Assembly (NCBI GenBank): GCA_015487975.1
Contig: WFOS01000075.1
Location: forward strand, 1 to 33,522
Length of the DNA: 33,522 bases
Origin: Ardenticatena sp.
GTDB taxonomy: Bacteria > Chloroflexota > Anaerolineae > Ardenticatenales > Ardenticatenaceae
Direction of reading: 5' to 3'
The notes beneath the pieces were generated by a model that saw only the letters and a program-made list of their open reading frames with translations, searched no databases and was not told the origin of the DNA. Below are positions 30,859-33,522 of this stretch, piece by piece; position 1 is the stretch's first letter, and the number at the start of each line of letters is the position of its first letter. A program made the position numbers and the translations under genes.

Positions 30859-33522
30859 TTAGAGCGCAAAATACCGCTGCCAGAAGCGCAAGTGCACGGT
30901 GTAGCGCGTGAAATGAATTGGCACACGCTGCTTTTGCGTGGCTTGTCTGGCTTCTTGCGGCGTTGGTATGCCAATGTGCGCGGTATCGAAGGGCAGAATG
31001 CGCATGCTTTCGTCCCACGTGGTGGCGACCCCCACAACCTGCTGGTGCATCCCTTCTTCTAGCCAGGGGCGGCGAAGCCCCGTGCTTTGCCGCACATACA
31101 CTTCGACCTGGGCATTCCCCACCGTCAGCCACCAGCGATTGTAGGCCCACCGCGCTACGCTTCCGCTCACCTGCACGAGCCGCCCTTCGTGTATTGGTTG
31201 CAGCGCACCCGCGACCGGGATGGGATCAGGCAGTTCCCCGGTCCCCAGGAGAACCACGCCTTCGTTTGAGTCGAGGCGCAATTCCATCTCATTGTGGAAC
31301 GTGCCCAAGATACCGGTGAGACGTACCCGATCGCCAGGGGCGAGTGGCGGTATTTCGGTGTTGGGCGCGTATATTTTGAGCCCGGCGTCGTCATCCTGCA
31401 CGTAGAAGATGCCTGCTCCCAGCACGTTCGGCGGAACACTCACGACGCCTTCCACACGTAATCGTGTGCCAATGGGCATCTGGCGTGCCTGTGCCAGCGC
31501 GTAGAGCGGTGGTGGCAGTGGTGTGGGGGTGCCAGGGGTGTCTGGGGCGCGGTTGTGTGCGCCAGGGCTGGGAGGCCAGTTGGTGTGCAGACGCCCTTTC
31601 TCATCGCGAGCAATCGAGCCGTCGTCGGGGGCGTGGGTGTAGGAGATGGTGCTCACCACTGCCCCAGTTGGGGCCAGCAGGCGGGCTGTGTCGCCAGTAT
31701 CGTTCAGGCTGACGCCGGTTTGTTGCTTGAAGAGCACGAGGTAGCTGTGGGCGGGCAAGACCGTGCCGAGAGGGAATGTGTATGGGCGGCTGCCCCCTTC
31801 TTCATCATCCAGTTGCCAGCCACCCAACCCAACCGGGCGGTCAAGCGGGTTGTAGAGTTCGATCCACTCATCGTTGCTGTCGCTGATGCCATCGGCGTTC
31901 CAGTCCTGTTCACGCGGGGCGGGCAACAGTTCGTTGATGAAGATGGCTGGCGGTTGCCATTCGCCCGATACCCAGAGTGGAGCGCTCCATGCTTCTTGCC
32001 CGTCGCGCTGGACTGCCCGTGCCACGAAGATCTCGCCGGGTCTGGCTTCGAGCGTGATGGTGCGCGTGATTGGTGTGTTGGATGGACGAAGAACTGCGTG
32101 CCAGATGGGTGCGCCTTCGCGCCAAAGTTCCAGCGTCAGCGGTTCAGCATCTGCATCGGCGACGTAGAGAGTGAACGTGTGCTGGCCGGGCTGAATTTCG
32201 CTGCCCATCCAGGTTGTGCCACTTCGCAGCGCAATCGCCAGCGAGGCATCCTCGGTGCTGAACGCTCGTCGGGCCTGCATGGCGTCGAACAGGGCTTCAC
32301 GTGTCAGGGTGGGGGCAAGGAGGCCTGCACGCAACTCGCCGTCCCGCCCCCAATCGGCGGTTTCGGTGTCCAGGTTGGCAACCGGTGCGACACGCCAGCC
32401 GCGCCACAGGGCACGCCAGTAGGCGTCGGCGAAGCGCAGAATGGCTGCTCCGTTCGCAATCTCTTGCAACACCATCTGGTCGCGCAGGTCTGTGCGGGGC
32501 AGAAAATCGTCGAAATGCCCCTCGAATGGGTGATTGAATTCTGCCAGGGCCCTGGGCCGCGCTCCCAGCCAGTCGTAGAGTGCTTGCACCGATTCCCCGT
32601 CGGGCATCTCGCGCGAAAAGAAATCATCTGTGCGCCAAACGTTGATATGCCCATGCGCGCGGCTTGTCCACTCGAACGCTCGCAAGGCAACGAATGCGCC
32701 GGGGGCATTGGCCGTATCGGCGGCTTGTCCCAAGCGTTCCCATTCACCTTCGGTGAACCAGTGGCTGTGGTCGCTGAGGGCGAGAAAGTGCAGCCCGTTT
32801 GCGCGTCCTGTGGCGAATGCGAAGGGCGGGGGGCCACTTCCGTCGCTGTACGTGGTGTGGGCGTGCAAAACGCCGCGGTAGGCACGGAATGGACCAAATG
32901 CATATGCCGGTGGCGACGTGGTTGGTGGGGCAGGCAGATGCAGCGCTTCGCCGGGGTCTGGCAGGCGATAGGCCAGGATGTCGTTCAGGTGTGTGCTGTT
33001 CAAATCAACCACACGTTGCAAAGCCCGCGGGGCTGGGGCGCCGATGTCGTCTCCTGTGCGTCCCACGGCCGTGTAGTCGGCATTGCGGAAGGGCAGCGCA
33101 TCGACGAGCCGCCCGAAGGGGTCAACCAACACCACTTCATCACCGTTGTTGCTGAGCGCCCACTCTCCACGGCCCCATGTCGTATCGCGCATGAGTGTGG
33201 GGACATGTGGGGTATCGTTGATGGGGTTCATTTCCGCATCAGGCCAGATCCCAAAGCGGGCATGAAACGCAGCCGCGTCGCGAGCAATGACAAGCGTGGC
33301 CTGTGGAGAGAGCGTGAACGAGGCATCGAAGCGGTACATACCTTCATTGCCACCTGGGGTTTCTTCATCGCCAATGCCCCAACCATTCAGCGCAATTGGA
33401 AAGGCATTGGGATTGTAGATCTCGACGAATTCGTCGCCGTCCCCGCTCTGCGTCCCGTCGTACACGACTTCGCTGATGAGCAACCGCGCCGCTGGCGGCG
33501 GCGTCGGCGTCGGGGTGGGGGA
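30859..33522 (-). CDS. Lamin-tail / PHP metallohydrolase / OB-fold secreted protein (N-terminus beyond window)
   Basis: At least 888 residues; the frame stays open through the right edge, where a Thr/Pro linker (PTPTPTPPPAAR) precedes LLISEVVYDG. A first lamin-tail domain follows (DEFVEIYNPNAFPIALNGW). Next comes a PHP-type domain with the metal motifs GVLHAHTTYSDGSG, FLALSDHSHWF, FEWTSRAHGH and FNHPFEGH, like CehA/McbA-type metallohydrolases. A second lamin-tail domain has INELLPAP and DEWIELYNPLDRPVGLGGW. The end has an OB-fold-like segment (RLRVEGVVSVPPNVLGAG). It probably is an extracellular or periplasmic esterase/phosphoesterase with adhesion or binding modules. The substrate is unknown. 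Any signal peptide is outside the window. Confidence 0.85.
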   Translation of the reverse strand, partial: SPTPTPTPPPAARLLISEVVYDGTQSGDGDEFVEIYNPNAFPIALNGWGIGDEETPGGNEGMYRFDASFTLSPQATLVIARDAAAFHARFGIWPDAEMNPINDTPHVPTLMRDTTWGRGEWALSNNGDEVVLVDPFGRLVDALPFRNADYTAVGRTGDDIGAPAPRALQRVVDLNSTHLNDILAYRLPDPGEALHLPAPPTTSPPAYAFGPFRAYRGVLHAHTTYSDGSGPPPFAFATGRANGLHFLALSDHSHWFTEGEWERLGQAADTANAPGAFVALRAFEWTSRAHGHINVWRTDDFFSREMPDGESVQALYDWLGARPRALAEFNHPFEGHFDDFLPRTDLRDQMVLQEIANGAAILRFADAYWRALWRGWRVAPVANLDTETADWGRDGELRAGLLAPTLTREALFDAMQARRAFSTEDASLAIALRSGTTWMGSEIQPGQHTFTLYVADADAEPLTLELWREGAPIWHAVLRPSNTPITRTITLEARPGEIFVARAVQRDGQEAWSAPLWVSGEWQPPAIFINELLPAPREQDWNADGISDSNDEWIELYNPLDRPVGLGGWQLDDEEGGSRPYTFPLGTVLPAHSYLVLFKQQTGVSLNDTGDTARLLAPTGAVVSTISYTHAPDDGSIARDEKGRLHTNWPPSPGAHNRAPDTPGTPTPLPPPLYALAQARQMPIGTRLRVEGVVSVPPNVLGAGIFYVQDDDAGLKIYAPNTEIPPLAPGDRVRLTGILGTFHNEMELRLDSNEGVVLLGTGELPDPIPVAGALQPIHEGRLVQVSGSVARWAYNRWWLTVGNAQVEVYVRQSTGLRRPWLEEGMHQQVVGVATTWDESMRILPFDTAHIGIPTPQEARQATQKQRVPIHFTRYTVHLRFWQRYFAL

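Noticed and set aside
33481-33483. TTG as start codon of the rightmost protein
   Set aside because: The frame continues upstream through a typical Thr/Pro linker to the window edge, so the real start is outside.

Overview
The window looks like an interior piece of a Chloroflexota chromosome, probably Ardenticatenia or Anaerolineae. This is inferred from the moderately high G+C, the Thr-Pro repeat (TPTP) linkers joining LysM, glycoside hydrolase and lamin-tail domains on secreted proteins, the lipoproteins with classical lipoboxes, and the mix of genes. No rRNA, tRNA, CRISPR array, transposase or phage gene was seen. Genes are dense, on both strands, in short operons with stop/start overlaps.

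Layout: (1) 1-1946, minus: three consecutive LysM membrane proteins, the last cut by the window edge. (2) 2121-4869, plus: a calcineurin-like phosphoesterase, a multi-TM DUF4129 protein and a stand-alone Roadblock/LC7 protein with its own promoter and terminator. (3) 4977-7453, minus: a family 2 glycosyltransferase and a polyprenyl-phosphate sugar-1-phosphate transferase for exopolysaccharide or glycan assembly. (4) 7585-9434, plus: archease, then a split ThrE-type threonine/serine exporter. (5) 9454-14079, minus: a two-gene signalling operon with a membrane multi-PAS histidine-kinase-like protein, whose catalytic motifs look destroyed, followed by a REC-PAS-GAF-GAF-HD-GYP c-di-GMP phosphodiesterase. 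(6) 14224-16235, minus: EamA transporter, histidine phosphatase and cupin. (7) 16344-17542, minus: a small double zinc-finger protein and a LysM lipoprotein. (8) 17712-21397, minus: three overlapping or adjacent genes for complex-I/Mrp/hydrogenase-4-like membrane subunits, without any soluble catalytic subunit. (9) 21473-22464: divergent pterin carbinolamine dehydratase and an inosine/xanthosine triphosphatase. (10) About 670 bp without a convincing gene but with a strong palindrome. (11) 23134-26058, plus: MarR regulator, ClpP, then an ABC exporter. (12) 26389-30804, plus: two paralogous clan GH-A-like secreted hydrolases behind a structured leader. (13) 30859 to the right edge, minus: a large lamin-tail/PHP/OB-fold secreted protein.

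The main themes are envelope and cell-surface work (LysM proteins, sugar transferases, secreted hydrolases), c-di-GMP signalling and membrane transport. The strongest points for follow-up are the apparent pseudo-histidine kinase beside an intact HD-GYP regulator, the dead GH18-like domain fused to an apparently active GH-A domain, the nested 60-nt hairpin in that gene's leader, the orphan antiporter-like module lacking its usual channel residues, and a recurrent TGTGC-TAnnAT extended -10 promoter motif. All functional calls come from reading motifs by eye; no database search was run.
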